This document shows, piece after piece, positions 49,172 through 60,063 of a stretch of DNA of 64,000 nt (its first letter is position 1; each line of letters starts with the position of its first letter). The notes beneath the pieces were generated by a model. That model worked only from the letters and a program-made list of their open reading frames with translations, made no database searches and was not told the DNA's origin. The translations under genes and the position numbers were made by a program. Source of the DNA: Linyphia triangularis (taxonomy: Eukaryota > Arthropoda > Arachnida > Araneae > Linyphiidae); contig OZ021724.1 in the NCBI GenBank assembly GCA_963978545.1, forward strand, positions 30,493,933 to 30,557,932. The letters are read 5' to 3'.

Positions 49172-49397
49172 ATTCAGTATAGTGGTTAGCGTATCAGACT
49201 ACCACGCTGGTGGATCTCGGTTCGAATTTGGAGAAGAACATAGACGTAGGTCGTGGATGTCCTAAGTTAGGGGCAACGATGGCCTTCCCACTGGGTGCCC
49301 CTTCACAAGTGGCCATCGCTACCGGCCTTGTATAGTGGACAAGTGACTGCGAGCACTTGCATGTGACTGTGAGTGCTTGGGCCCACCATTAAAAAAA
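49172..49397 (+). mobile_element. tRNA-derived SINE of a second family
   Basis: The head has TATAGTGGTTAGCGTATCAG (A box) and GGTTCGAAT (B box). The body is G+C-rich (GGGGCAACGATGGCCTTCCC) and unlike the AACC-tailed family, and it ends CCCACCATT plus a short A-run. Near the 3' end a 21-base unit is tandemly doubled with changes (GTGACTGCGAGCACTTG and GTGACTGTGAGTGCTTG). I could not find a clear target duplication. Confidence 0.75.
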
Positions 49398-52064
49398 CCC
49401 CATCTTATTGTTAGCAGAAATATTGTCTGACACGATATTATGGTATAGTTTCATTTGAGATGTGTTTTTGCTCCAAATGGCCACCAAATTTTATGGATGT
49501 TGTTGGCACCTGGTATTTGGTGTTTGAGATAGAGGTAGTTCAACATATTACACCACTCTACCTTAAATGCTAAACATATGCAATCATATGGAATTATTTA
49601 ATCATAATAAACAAAGAATTAAACAAACCAAACCTTTTAGGGCATCAAAATCTTTATCTAACTAGAAATGAAGTAATATGTATGAATATAAACCTAATCA
49701 TATTTGCTTTAATGTTTCATTCTTACACTCTTTCTTTATTACGTTATGTATATCCAGTGTTTTTATAAATATTTATCAAATATTTCCTCATAAATTAAAA
49801 AGTGTCCCTTACTTATTAAAGTGTATAAAATTAAAGTGGAATTGTATAAGGTTATAACAAAAACAATGCACTTTTGAAAATTTACATTGACTTTACAAAG
49901 ACAACTAAAGACAATGTATCATGTTTTTCTTTTACAAATATTTCTCTTTGTAAACAGTAACTATTGGTTCTTTGGAGAAATACTCATTCCAACCAATATA
50001 AGTGCATATTTCCTGAGCAAATATAACTTCCTTTTAAATCTATTAAAATTTAGATAAGTTTGAATACTAATATTTACATTAGAAAAGTTATAGTTTTAGT
50101 TTTTCTGTTGTATCGCGAGTTCTTTTTTTAGATTCTCCATTTATTTTAAAGTTGAAAGGACTAATGATAAAGAAAACAAAAAATTGAATGTGTGCCAAAA
50201 CAGACTAGGTTCTTTCTTTTTTATATTTGCGAAATATACGTTTAATACAGATTACTTTACATTTTAACAAAAATCTAAAATACTAGTTATTACAAAGTTT
50301 GCTATGTAAAATAGTTTCCAAATTTGTCCCTTGAAAGTGATTACATCTTCAAAGCACATACACACTTAAAAAAAGTTTTAATGCTTTATAAGAGAAAATA
50401 ATTTGGATTGGTTTCAAACATGCAAATTTTTACATTTAATCTTCGGTAGAAATCTAAGGATTTTTCTGCCAAATAAAAAATGCAGATACATCTAACACCA
50501 CGAATAACTTTTTAAATCCTTTATAATAACTTTCAGTTTTTTTGTGTGGTGATAAAACCTTTGGAGAACTATTTAACAAATTTACCACTATGCAATCGAA
50601 CTGAAACATCATATAGACTAGTTACCGATGACAATTAATTCTGCCAAGTTTTGAGGGAAAAAAAAATTGCTTAATAATGGATTTTTTCTTTGTAGTGGTC
50701 AAGCACTATGAAAACTCGAGAACTGAGCTTAAAAATGTTTATTTAAATATGTTTCAATTCCCCGTAAAAGTTGGCAGTGCATGTAAAGAATTTATAGTAA
50801 AAACTTTGTACTCATGGGTTAGTTTTTATTGTAATGTTTGCGTTGAGGTATTAGCACTTTGCGAAAATTTTACAGTTTTATTTCAAAAGTATATTGTTTG
50901 ACTATTGAATATGTTTGAAAATAATGAAAAGTCAATACTTCGGTCACAAATTTATTCAATGGTTTGGGCATCACAAGGACAATTATAATTTGATTACATA
51001 AATATACAATAAGTTTCAAAACATTTATAAAAATCTTTTTGACCAGGTATGTGTTTTATCCATCTTCTATTTGTTACAACACACTTATTGGCCTACACAA
51101 TCGTTTAAATGCTTTCATGTCACACAATAATAGTAATGATGATATTGGGATATTTCCCCTTTCAAACTCTTTAATGAGAGATGAATTTTAAATAACCTTT
51201 CTTTCATTGGACGTGTTTTGGAAACGCAGGACTGTAGTTGAAATCTTCACTAGCTGTTAATATCTATTTCTGACCTAGAAAACAAAATAATTCAATAATA
51301 ATAATAATCAAAATTAAAAAAAAAAAAAAGAAAAAAAAGAAAGGAGGAAAACAAAACAAAAAACCGGAGGTGTTTTTGTATGGAAACTTTGCTTAAAAAT
51401 CGTTTCTTGGCTTTAAATTGTGACTTTAAGATATAGAACTTAGATGTTGAAAGTTTACAAATAAACGATAATTTTTTAATAAAATGTCAGCATATTTTTT
51501 ACCAGTGGCAAAAATTACATCACAAATCTGTAAAAACAAATTCATTTAATCTTTTTATATCCATTACAGATATCCAATTAAAAGTTCTTATTGCATGCTT
51601 TGTAAATGTTAACCGTGTAGAAGCGGCTAGTAAAATTAAAAATTTTACTCGAGGCAAAAATCGCATCCCATATTTGTGAAAATAAATTTATGTAATCTTT
51701 CTATATCCATTAGAGATATTCATTAAAATAATCTGTGCTGTGTAGAAGACCTATTTTAGTTACTGAGTCAGTCATACACCAAGTCTATTCTTATTCTAAT
51801 AATTCAATACGGTTTTGAAGGTGACTTAATACCTTTGACCATTATTTTTAGAACAAACTGCCATTTATTTCGCTGTGCTTCTATATTTATCCAAAGTCAA
51901 ATTAAAATATGCACGTTGAAAAACCGTAATGTAATACAGATATGCAGTTATTTAATCAAGATGAATATTTAATAGCCTTAATTTATTAATCTGCGTGCTT
52001 ACGATAAAAAAAAAAATCATGTTTAAAACACTTTTCTTTCTGTGCAGACACTGCAATATTATTC
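49398..52064. other. AT-rich non-coding stretch
   Basis: Nothing was recognised apart from A-rich runs at 51317-51365. The frame at 50677-50901 is AT-rich and unsupported. Confidence 0.45.
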
Positions 52065-52460
52065 TTAGCGATAAACTTTTTAAAGTGTTCAGTTTTAGTA
52101 AAGTTGTTTATTCTTCAGTTATAAAAAAAAAAACTTTTAACGTCTAAAAGTTACATTAGATAATTAATACTTGTTACACGTCCAATTTAAAAGCCCCTAT
52201 AATTAATTTGTGAGACTATTTCTTTTAGTGCTCAAGTTATCTCGTTAAAAGGTGTGAAAAAACACAAAAAAGCCTCCACTTTTATTTTCGTTATTTTAAA
52301 AGATAAGTTTCAGTAGAAAATGAGTTCGGAAATAATTAATTTGAAAGAGTTAATTATCTGCAGTACGATAGACGAATTCAACAAAGTATGAACACTGAAC
52401 CAAGTCACAATTAATAACCGTATACATCATTAAAGAAATAAGCTCAAGTAAACAGAACTA
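52065..52460. repeat. Diverged repeat, copy related to 12.9-13.3 kb
   Basis: It matches the 13 kb segment as listed there, with similar spacing and no rearrangement visible by eye. The left part is the more diverged. It may be an old transposon family or an ancient duplication. Confidence 0.75.
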
Positions 52461-54214
52461 GTTCTTTTTAAAGAAGTAACGTTTTTTTTAGATGACGTAT
52501 TCTTGAAATTCGTCCACTTCGCATTGAAAAATGTATTTTGTGTTTACCCAGGTTTTAATTTAATGAATAAGATATGTTATTGATTTATACAGTAACTAGA
52601 TAGAAAAAAAAATCGACTAATGGGGCTCATTATGCAGCTAAATCTAAACTTATCCTTAATTTCTATATATACATTTAACGTCATAAGAGTAAATAGCATG
52701 TACAGTGCATGTATTGTAAATAGAGATAGATAAATGCCTTTGTTATGTTTCCCATTATAATCTTGTGTTTATTCCAAGATCGGTATTCTAGAAGAAATAC
52801 ATCTACATTTGCATTATTGTAACTTTTTTTGAGCATTCATGATCGCTCTTCTAAATCGACAAGTCTTGATTATATAGCAATAGCCATCATCAAGGCTATC
52901 TGGTGGGATCTATTCTTCCAATAGACATTAAAACTAAAAGCACGGTTTAAAAGATAAATATATTGAGTGCTTTTTTAACTTTTTCTTCCATAATGCAAAC
53001 AATATAAGAATAAGTCTCAAACCTTTATTGATTGCAAAGTACAACTACTTTTATCATATGCATTTAGATAAAGCAGCCAGTAGGCGAGCAAAAATCTCAC
53101 ACAACCCAATCAATCATATGTATTTTATATAAAAACACTTTGTGATTAAGGTAATTAGGTAATTAAAAAACTACGCGATGCTTTTCTCTAGCGAAAGTTT
53201 TCTGGACATCCCATTGTAGATTCAAATGGGGCTACACCTCATGTTTTCTCAAGGAATTATTTACCTTCAAAAGTTCAGAAAAAATATCTGTACTTTGTAG
53301 TTTAAATGTTCATAAGTTGCTATAGTAAAAGAAAGTTTAAACAAGCATAGATAATAAACACTGATTTGATGACTAATAAGACAACATATGAGAAAGTACA
53401 AATCAAGAATTTCTCTTTGGTTGTAGTGAAATAGCTTTTTAGGGTTATATTTTTAGATCTCAGGATATTTGGTTAGATCTATAAAAAATATTTTATAATG
53501 AACCAAACTAAAAACATTACTATGATAGAAATATAAATTTGCATATTTCTTATTATTATTAAAAAAAAAAAAAAGTATCAAGGTAAATAACATAAAGTGC
53601 AATAACATAATGAGAACTTGAAACTGAACAATAATCAAAAGAAATTTGGATACTTTAATCAATCCATAGAAAAGAAATTACAACTTATAAAAGATCAGAA
53701 TCTGTAATTTGGATTCTAAAATACATGACTACAAAAATGTAATGAAAATGCAGATTTCTAAGCATTACGAATTGCTTCTGTTTCCACCTCTAATTAAAGC
53801 TATTTAAGGCAAACTGTTTAACCTTTGTCTTCAGTATCACAAAAATGGTCTTCAATATTACGATATTTAATATGTGTGTTTTGTACAAAAAAATCCTTTA
53901 CTGTTGTGTTTAGAATTTTATTTTAAAAAGTTTTTGAAAAAGTAAATTAAAGAAAGTTAGATTGTTCGCTTTGATTAAAGGAATAGCTCAGTTTGAATTA
54001 AATAACTTTTAAAAACTCAATTATTTATGTTTTCTGGCTAATTTATAAAAGTTATAAACTAATCAACTAGAAAGTGTTATCAAAGAAATTCAAACCACTA
54101 GTTTTATGTTGCAATAGATAAGGAAAATAGAAAAGGTGGATAAGGTTTGATCTGCTTTTTAAGAAAGTGTACTTGACTTTCAAAAATTTGAGAATCTATG
54201 TCCTAACAAATTAC
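52461..54214. other. 3' flank or further intron of the neuroligin gene
   Basis: On the minus strand this follows the tail exon. Several AATAAA-type words occur (TTTATT on the plus strand, for example near 53915) but none stands out as the polyadenylation site. No further tail exon could be recognised. It is 3' untranslated region or intron depending on whether the GTGAGT donor at 54218 is used. Confidence 0.4.
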
Positions 54215-54553
54215 TCACTCTGCCCCATGCTGTGCTATGAATGCAATCTGCTCCGCGCACTTGCAGTCCGGCGGATCCGGTATGACAGGGTCCGGTATCT
54301 CGCAGAAGACCGTTGGTGGCTCCACGAAAGTCACGCTCTTGGTCTTGACTCGGGTCGTTGTAAGCTCGGTCTCGGTCTCCCCAAGTGGTCTCTTAAGGTC
54401 TCCTTCAACCACCAGGTCGAACATGGAGGCACCTCCCTCTTTGTACGAGTGGAGGGTTTCGAAGTCGTGGAGTATTAGTGAGGAAGGGGCGTCTTTTAGG
54501 AGGTATGGTTTCTTAAAAGAGTCGTCTTCTTCGTTTTCTTTGTTCCTTTCCAT
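54215..54553 (-). CDS. nlg: Neuroligin cytoplasmic-tail exon (last or penultimate)
   Basis: Next exon after 59279-59721. The acceptor (ACACCTTTCAG) ends at 54554 and the exon opens in phase 0 with ATGGAAAGG, so the protein reads ...KAYYE then MERNKENEEDD. It gives 112 codons of acidic, Pro/Thr-rich sequence without a membrane segment, as expected for an intracellular tail. Its base composition is clearly richer in G+C than the surroundings. Residues 65-69 are TTTRV, which resembles the C-terminal PDZ-binding ending of vertebrate neuroligins but is followed here by 43 more residues. The stop TGA (54217-54215) lies inside a strong donor-like GTGAGT (54218-54213). The exon therefore either ends the protein at ...AQHGAE or stops at 54219 and splices onward in phase 2. 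No downstream exon was found by eye. The tail is too divergent for me to confirm by family similarity; the call rests on phase, splice sites and position. Confidence 0.7.
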   Translation of the reverse strand: MERNKENEEDDSFKKPYLLKDAPSSLILHDFETLHSYKEGGASMFDLVVEGDLKRPLGETETELTTTRVKTKSVTFVEPPTVFCEIPDPVIPDPPDCKCAEQIAFIAQHGAE

Positions 54554-55103
54554 CTGAAAGGTGTTTATATTTGTTAGGTGCAAGTTGGTTTTAACAGTGT
54601 TTTGATGTAATTGTCTGCATATAAACACATTAAATAGTGAGGGTACCATCTCAGATAGCATTTTAACCTATTCATCGCCTTCTAAACGAAATGGATGCAA
54701 GGTTCAGACGACAAGGATGAAACCTTTTTAAAAGCTTGAAAGCTAGTTCACATGAACTTTTCGAACTGTTCGATGAACTTTTCGAACTTTTTACGACCAA
54801 CTTTTCAAAAAGGTTTCCACCGTTTTCTTTATTCCTTTCCATCTGAAAGGTGTTTATATTTGTTAGGAGCAAGTTGGTTTTAACAGTGTTTTGATGTAAT
54901 TGTCTGCATATAAACACATTAAATAGTGAGGGTACCATCTCAGATAGCATTTTAACCTATTCATCGCCTTCTAAACGAAATGGATGCAAGGTTCAGACGA
55001 CAAGGATGAAACCTTTTTAAAAGCTTGAAAGCTAGTTCACATGAACTTTTTGAACTGTTCGATGAACTTTTCGAACTTTTTACGACCAACTTTTCAAAAA
55101 GGT
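54532..55103. repeat. Tandem duplication, two 283-bp copies at a 289-bp period
   Basis: Copy one is 54532-54814 and copy two is 54821-55103, separated by 6 bases. They differ at only a handful of positions (for example GTTCC/ATTCC and GGTGC/GGAGC), so the duplication is fairly recent. Each copy carries the neuroligin tail-exon acceptor with the first codons on the minus strand. At the other end each carries a short internal repetition of GAACTTTTCGAAC. The copy next to the intact tail exon is 54532-54814. Confidence 0.95.
54672..54842 (-). CDS. Possible alternative neuroligin tail from a duplicated splice acceptor
   Basis: The upstream copy (in gene direction) of a 289-bp-period tandem duplication repeats the acceptor CTTTCAG and the codons MERNKEN of the real tail exon. 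Splicing the 59279 donor to this acceptor keeps phase 0 and gives 56 codons, ending at a TGA at 54674-54672. The peptide starts MERNKENGGNLFEKL, continues through a Ser/Lys-rich stretch and ends ISFRRR, so it would be basic instead of acidic. It could be a true alternative C-terminus, or a by-product of the duplication that is never spliced in. The sequence shows only that the frame and acceptor are intact. Confidence 0.35.
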   Translation of the reverse strand: MERNKENGGNLFEKLVVKSSKSSSNSSKSSCELAFKLLKRFHPCRLNLASISFRRR

Positions 55104-55186
55104 GAAGGGTGTGGAGATTTTTTAAAAATAAGCTTTCTACAAAGTTTATACTTTATTACGCTAGTTTAGAATTAACCTTTTAGAAG

Positions 55187-55370
55187 TTGGTTGGCTGGTA
55201 TGTACTCTCAACGACCTATTTTTATTCACAATGACGGCTAATGATGAGGGGATCAACAGCTTAACTCGAATTCCAAACCACAACGAACATTCATGCCTAA
55301 TCCGGAATCCGAAACCGGCACATTTCGCAAGCAATGCCAGAACGTTAACCAAAAAGTCATCAGGCGGGCT
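55187..55370 (-). mobile_element. Degenerate tRNA-derived SINE in the neuroligin intron
   Basis: Read on the minus strand it ends in the CCAACCAACTT tail and shares the TTAGGCATGAATGTTC block with the SINE at 57991. Diverged flanking repeats (AACCTTTTAGAAG at 55174 and AACATTTTTTAAGAG at 55371) look like an old target-site duplication. The tRNA-like head is eroded and the B box is no longer canonical. It is an old copy of the family also seen at 20488 and 45824. Confidence 0.6.
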
Positions 55371-55736
55371 AACATTTTTTAAGAGTTGCTATCGTAAACC
55401 TTTTCATTAAACGCTGCAATCTTGTCACTGCAAGTCGAATTACACGCAAATGACAAGGTTTTAATAAGCTTGCATGCTATCTGGGATTAAACCGGGCGAA
55501 GAAAAACTGATTTGAACTTTTTTTATGGAAACATTAAGTTATGGACAATTCATTAAAATTATTCACTTCTTCCAACCCTTTAGATCCTCATGGGGGGGGG
55601 GGGGAGAAGCAGTTCTTCTATTTACCCTTAAGTTGGTACAAATAGGAGCAATAATTTATTTTTTATACATTTTTATTCTGGTCTTTCTCTAGTTGATAAT
55701 ACATAATCATAGTTTTAAATACTCTTTAAAGGTTTA

Positions 55737-55776
55737 AAAAAAAAAAAAAAAAAAAGAGAGAGAGAGAGAGAGAGAT
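55737..55776. repeat. A-run plus (GA)n in the neuroligin intron
   Basis: About 18 A bases followed by about ten GA units, and then TTTTAAAAACATCG. Simple sequence only. Confidence 0.95.
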
Positions 55777-55898
55777 TTTAAAAACATCGAAATATAATGT
55801 TTAATCTAGAAAAAAAGCAAACATATAAAACGCAAAATCTTTTTTATTTTCCCTATTATTATTTTCTTATTTAAACTTTACAAACAATTGTAGTCTTA

Positions 55899-56470
55899 CA
55901 AGGGGACTTTACGGTCTCGGAAATTCAGATCGGGATGAGACTCGGCAGATTAGTAGTATACCTTAAGGGTATCCACACAGTAAAACAATAAAGCGCACTA
56001 GCCAGAAGGTTCCGATAAAACAGGCTCTAAAGTGCTATGCAAAGCTTATATACTAGTAGAGAATTTTGCTCTGCAGCTCCCCGGTGGCTAAGTGGTCAGC
56101 GTGCTGGGTTCGATACCTCGTGTTGTATTTTTTTTTAAACATTTATAATGTCAAATTATAAAGTGGGTTGGGTAGGGGTTCCATTGTTCGATAAGTACTG
56201 TTAGGGTTTTGGAAAATTTCTGACTTCCTGCTTATGTACAATAGGACAACATTCCTACTCTTCCATATAGAAACTGGTTCTTCATGTTTATTGCGAAAAT
56301 CATTTATTTCTCTACAGCTTATAATATCTCAAAATTTATAATCACTTGTTTGTGAGAATAGTAAATAGAGTTTTAATGTACCTTCATTAAAACACACTAC
56401 GTATTTAAAAATATAGTATTATTTTTAATTCAAATTTCAGTTAGCTGTTACAGTTACTTTATAAATTGAC

Positions 56471-56501
<31 letters not shown>

Positions 56502-56745
56502 CACGAAGTATCGAACCCAGATCGCCCGTATGGGAACTCAGCACGCTGACTACTTAGCCACCGGGAGTTGCAGGGCAGAAATCTCTACTAGTATATAAGC
56601 TGCGCGTAACTCATTAGAGCCTGTTTTCTCTGAATGTTCTGGCTAGTGAGCTTTATTGCTTTACTGTGTGGATACCCTTAAGGTATACTACTAATCTGCC
56701 GAGTCTCATCCCGATCTGAATTTCCGAGACCGTAAGGTCCCCTTG
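55899..56745. mobile_element. Fold-back element: inverted repeat with tRNA-like inner ends
   Basis: The left arm (55899 to about 56124) and right arm (about 56499-56745) are inverted copies of one unit, separated by about 370 bases of loop including A- and T-runs. The outer ends are CAAGGGGAC / GTCCCCTTG. Shared blocks include GGTCTCGGAAATTCAGATCG and AGTATACCTTAAGGGTATCC. Each arm ends inward in a tRNA-like segment with an A box (TGGCTAAGTGG on the left) and a B box (GGTTCGATACC), followed by a T-run in that direction that could end polymerase III transcription. The left arm lacks about 20 bases of the anticodon region that the right arm keeps. A TATATACTAGTAGAGA block sits just before the tRNA-like part. 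The element lies wholly inside the neuroligin intron. I do not recognise the family. Confidence 0.75.
56499..56572 (-). pseudogene. tRNA-like sequence in the right arm of the fold-back element
   Basis: On the minus strand it reads CCCGGTGGCTAAGTAGTCAG, then a stem region GTTCCCATACGGGCGATC, then TGGGTTCGATACTTCG. The boxes are recognisable, but the acceptor stem does not pair well and the T arm is imperfect. It looks like a tRNA-derived promoter of a mobile element and not a working tRNA gene. Confidence 0.5.
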
Positions 56746-57990
56746 TTAAATATGCATCTAACTATCAAAAATTGCCAGCCATCAAATATTAACAAAATAG
56801 TAACTAAATAGACCCTTTACTAAAAATCAGTTTTAAATGAGTTGGCCTTACCATATCCTTAAAAAATCCTTAGGATGAAATAAAGAATAAATTTGAAACC
56901 TTTTAAGGGGCTATGCACAAATTTTGGGGAAAAAAAAAGAAAAGAAAAAAAAAAAAAAGGGGAGGTTTTTTTTTGGGGGGGGGGGGGGTAATTTGGTATT
57001 AATGTGAAAAAGGTTCTGTTCTCGAAGAAGTTCGATTAGTGTAGGGAGTTGGCCCAAAGTAAATCCTTAGTGACGATATAAATGTGAAAGACTGGGGAAA
57101 ATCGTAAGTGAACCTCACATTATCTGATTTCTATTTTGAAGCATTTCGAAAGTGAAGGGCATAGCAATGTTCATATTTATAGGAAAAAATGAGGACATTT
57201 CAAAAAGTTCATAATAATTTAAAGGAAAATGGCAAACAAAATTGTAAGAGGTAAGAAATAGAGCTAGATCAAGCCAACCCCCTCCCCCCAATATTAGGGG
57301 ATGGCGATATGTCGTACATATAAAATGCTAGTGACATCCAAGTTTTCGAAATTTGCCTTCGAAACTAATGGTGAATAATTTTAATCTTTGTGTTAGAGAG
57401 GTTACATATTTTTTTTTAAATTTTGTATTCTACTGGATATAGTTAAAAGGTACAACGACCTTTTCCGGCAAAACAGATTTTATTGACTGGTTTTTCAGAA
57501 GCAGTCACTAAAAACTTCACATCGACGTATGTTTCTGTTACTGTACCTAAGTAGGAAATCATCATATCTCAATAGAAAACAAGTTTAATTTTGTGAAATA
57601 AAATAACCAAAAACCCTCAATGTCAAGGCAGATGACGTATGGTTACAAGAAACGGTGAGAAACCTTTTCACCAATTATTCAAGCTCTAATACGATAGCCT
57701 TATTTGCAGATAGGATATGAAGTACGATGCTGTGGAATAATTCTTTTGGTTGAATTTGAATACAATAACATTTGGAATTTTTTTTGGGTTTTATGTAATT
57801 TAATTAAATCTGCTCGATACTTTCAAACTGATAAAGGAAAAGTTCTTGCAGTATTAGTTTAGGCTTACATTCAACTCAGTATTGCAAATTGATTTACTGT
57901 CGATGTTATATTCACTATCGTTTGTAATTTCCGATTGAATTTTGTTGTGAGAACTTATCTCTACGAAACTTTTCATTTAACCTATTCTAG

Positions 57991-58170
57991 GCTGATGACT
58001 GTGGAGTGAGGCCTCTGGTCTTGCATTCTAACGGTACCAGGTTGGAATCCAGGGTTAGGCATGGATGTTCATTGTGGATCGGAATCTATGTTAAGCTATG
58101 GGTCGTGGCTTGAATAGATATTAGTATGCACAATTATAATTTTTTGAGCGTAAAAGCTAACCAACTAACC
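57991..58170 (+). mobile_element. Degenerate tRNA-derived SINE, opposite orientation
   Basis: It has a tRNA-like head (GGTTGGAATCC is a decayed B box), then the GTTAGGCATGGATGTTC block shared with the copies at 20 and 46 kb, and a CTAACCAACTAACC tail. Flanks TCATTTAACCTATTCTAG and TCATTTTACCTACAG resemble a diverged target-site duplication. It lies in the same intron as the SINE at 55187 but in the opposite orientation, so the two could pair in the pre-mRNA. Confidence 0.6.
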
Positions 58171-59278
58171 GATCATTTTACCTACAGCAAGTGTTTGGAA
58201 TGTGTGTAGTTTTGTCTGAGAATGTTAGACTGACAAATGAACAGAACCTTTGAATAAGATCCTCTCTACATTAGTGTAATAAAGAAACCGAAAGACGTAG
58301 TTGTAATTTTAGATAATTTTCAAAAATCATTTTAAAGAATAACTTTTGAATAAAATGCAAGCTTTCAAATGCATACATTTTTATATTAAATATAAGGCGA
58401 AATATATATTTAAAAAAACTGATAAAAAAATCTTCCTTTCTTTCAGCTCTGTGGTATTTTACGTCTAATATTTAAATAGGCGTGAAATGCATTCTTTAAA
58501 AGATTCTTTTATATACATGAATATAATTTCTTTGAAAAAAGAAAGGGTAAAACTTGGGCAATGATCAAAGTGACTTTTCATAAATAAATTCTAAGAAGCT
58601 AATATTTAATTAAATATCTATAAATAATTCCAGAACTATTTACATGATCATTCAAGACGTTACATTATTTTAAAAAATGTAAGAGCTTATTTTCCTTAAT
58701 TTTTAGCAGATGTTAAATGTCGTCTTTTGTATCTGCATATAGTTTTTGTATTTAATTTGGGACTGAATTGCTTTTTTGAAACATAATTATAATAAGAGTT
58801 ATTAACTATTATTTATTTTTTATTTATAAGTAAACTATAATCAGTATTGTTGTTTGTCTATCATACGAACAGCTTCCACTAATTTGTCTTGTGTTGTCTG
58901 TTGCCGTGGAAGCAAGGCTAGTCCTTTTTTCCACAGAGGATTGAGAAAAAACCCAATATTGGCTTAATGAATAGGTTTATTGGCAATGTTTCATACTCTA
59001 TCAAGATAGATTTTTCAAGTAAATCATTCCTCACCACCAAGATGAATGGCGTATTGTAAACTTTTAGGCCGTCAATTTCCTGCACGCAAACCCCCCCCCC
59101 CCCTTCTTTTCTAAATTGATTAGTCTTTTTGCTGTAGTGACCACCACATTTAAAATTTCCAGTGGTAGCTATTATTTTGATAGATAGTAAATAGTAACAT
59201 TTGAAATTTGTTAAATTACTTTACATCTAAATTACAGAGTTAACATGAAAATGAGAATAACTCTCTATATTGAATTAC

Positions 59279-59721
59279 CTCGTAATAAGCCTTCTGCACG
59301 TTCTTTGCAACGTTAATCTTGTCCTTCTGATAAAAAATCGCCGCGAACACCACAGCATTCAACATCAACAACGAACACCCAACAGCAATGGTTAACCCCA
59401 GAGCCGACAGATGGGTACCCTTGTCCAATCCGTATACCTGGACATCCGTAGAGTTGGAGAATAACGTTCTGTCTTGACTCGAACTCCTGTTTCTGGAGCT
59501 GTTACCAGAAGAATCTTCGATTTGTTGATTCTTTGATACTTGTTGGACGTTTTGGTACAGGTCCCTGACGCATCCGTCGTAGGACGATGTGTTGTGGTGG
59601 TCATCCAGCATGTGATGTTGGTCGGATGTCGTGTTGTCCACAAAGTCCAATCTCGGGATAAGGTTGAGCCAGTAGGACAGCTTGTGGGCGTTGTAGTGGT
59701 CTTTGACTTTTGATTTGAAAG
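59279..59721 (-). CDS. nlg: Neuroligin exon: end of esterase-like domain, stalk and transmembrane helix
   Basis: Internal exon of a neuroligin, the postsynaptic type I membrane protein that binds neurexin across the synapse. An acceptor (pyrimidine-rich, ending CAG at 59722) opens the exon and a donor (GAG then GTAATT at 59278) closes it. It carries two bases of a split codon and then 147 codons. Residues 1-24 (FKSKVKDHYNAHKLSYWLNL and the next few) match the conserved KxRVxDHYxAxKxxFW end of the cholinesterase-like domain. Residues 25-103 form a Ser/Asn-rich stalk with N-glycosylation sequons at about 29, 43, 73, 77 and 89. Residues 104-130 are a hydrophobic helix (ALGLTIAVGCSLLMLN...) typical of neuroligins, followed by YQKDK and the start of the cytoplasmic side. 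It ends in phase 0, matching the exon at 54553. The exons for the bulk of the esterase-like domain are not visible and should lie upstream, probably beyond 64000. Family is confident; the paralogue is not assignable. Confidence 0.9.
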
Positions 59722-59892
59722 CTGAAAGGGGAAATAGATAGTGTTACAAGTTCTATTTTATTGTACTTTGTTTAAATATCAAGGGTATTGTGAGCTGATC
59801 TCAGTACATAAAAGTCATAGTCAAAATTAAGTTCACAAAAAAAAAAAAAAAAAAAAAAAAATCAAACGTTCCATATGCGGAATATTCCAATA

Positions 59893-60063
59893 CAATCAAA
59901 CCTCGTTAACGCGAAATCGCTTAACATGAAATTTCGTTTAATGTGAAGTAAAAAAAGTTCTCCGTACTTAAAACTTGACGTTAATTTATTTGTTTGACAT
60001 GAAATTCGGATAACGCGAACAATTTCACGGCCCCATCGACTTCGCGCGAACGGGGTTTGACTG
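59893..60063. mobile_element. MITE, pogo/Tigger-like, TA target site
   Basis: The 171-base element is flanked by TA on both sides (59891-59892 and 60064-60065). Its terminal inverted repeats are CAATCAAACCTCGTTAACGC and, inverted at the other end, CAGTCAAACCCCGTTCGCGC. CAGTCAAACCTCG ends and TA duplication fit the pogo branch of Tc1/mariner elements. There is no transposase frame, so it is non-autonomous. It sits in the intron just upstream of the neuroligin transmembrane exon. A second copy is at 5480. Confidence 0.8.

Noticed and set aside
54167..54557. Plus-strand frames of about 100 codons opposite the neuroligin tail exon
   Set aside because: They are shadows of the minus-strand exon, which has matching splice sites and phase.
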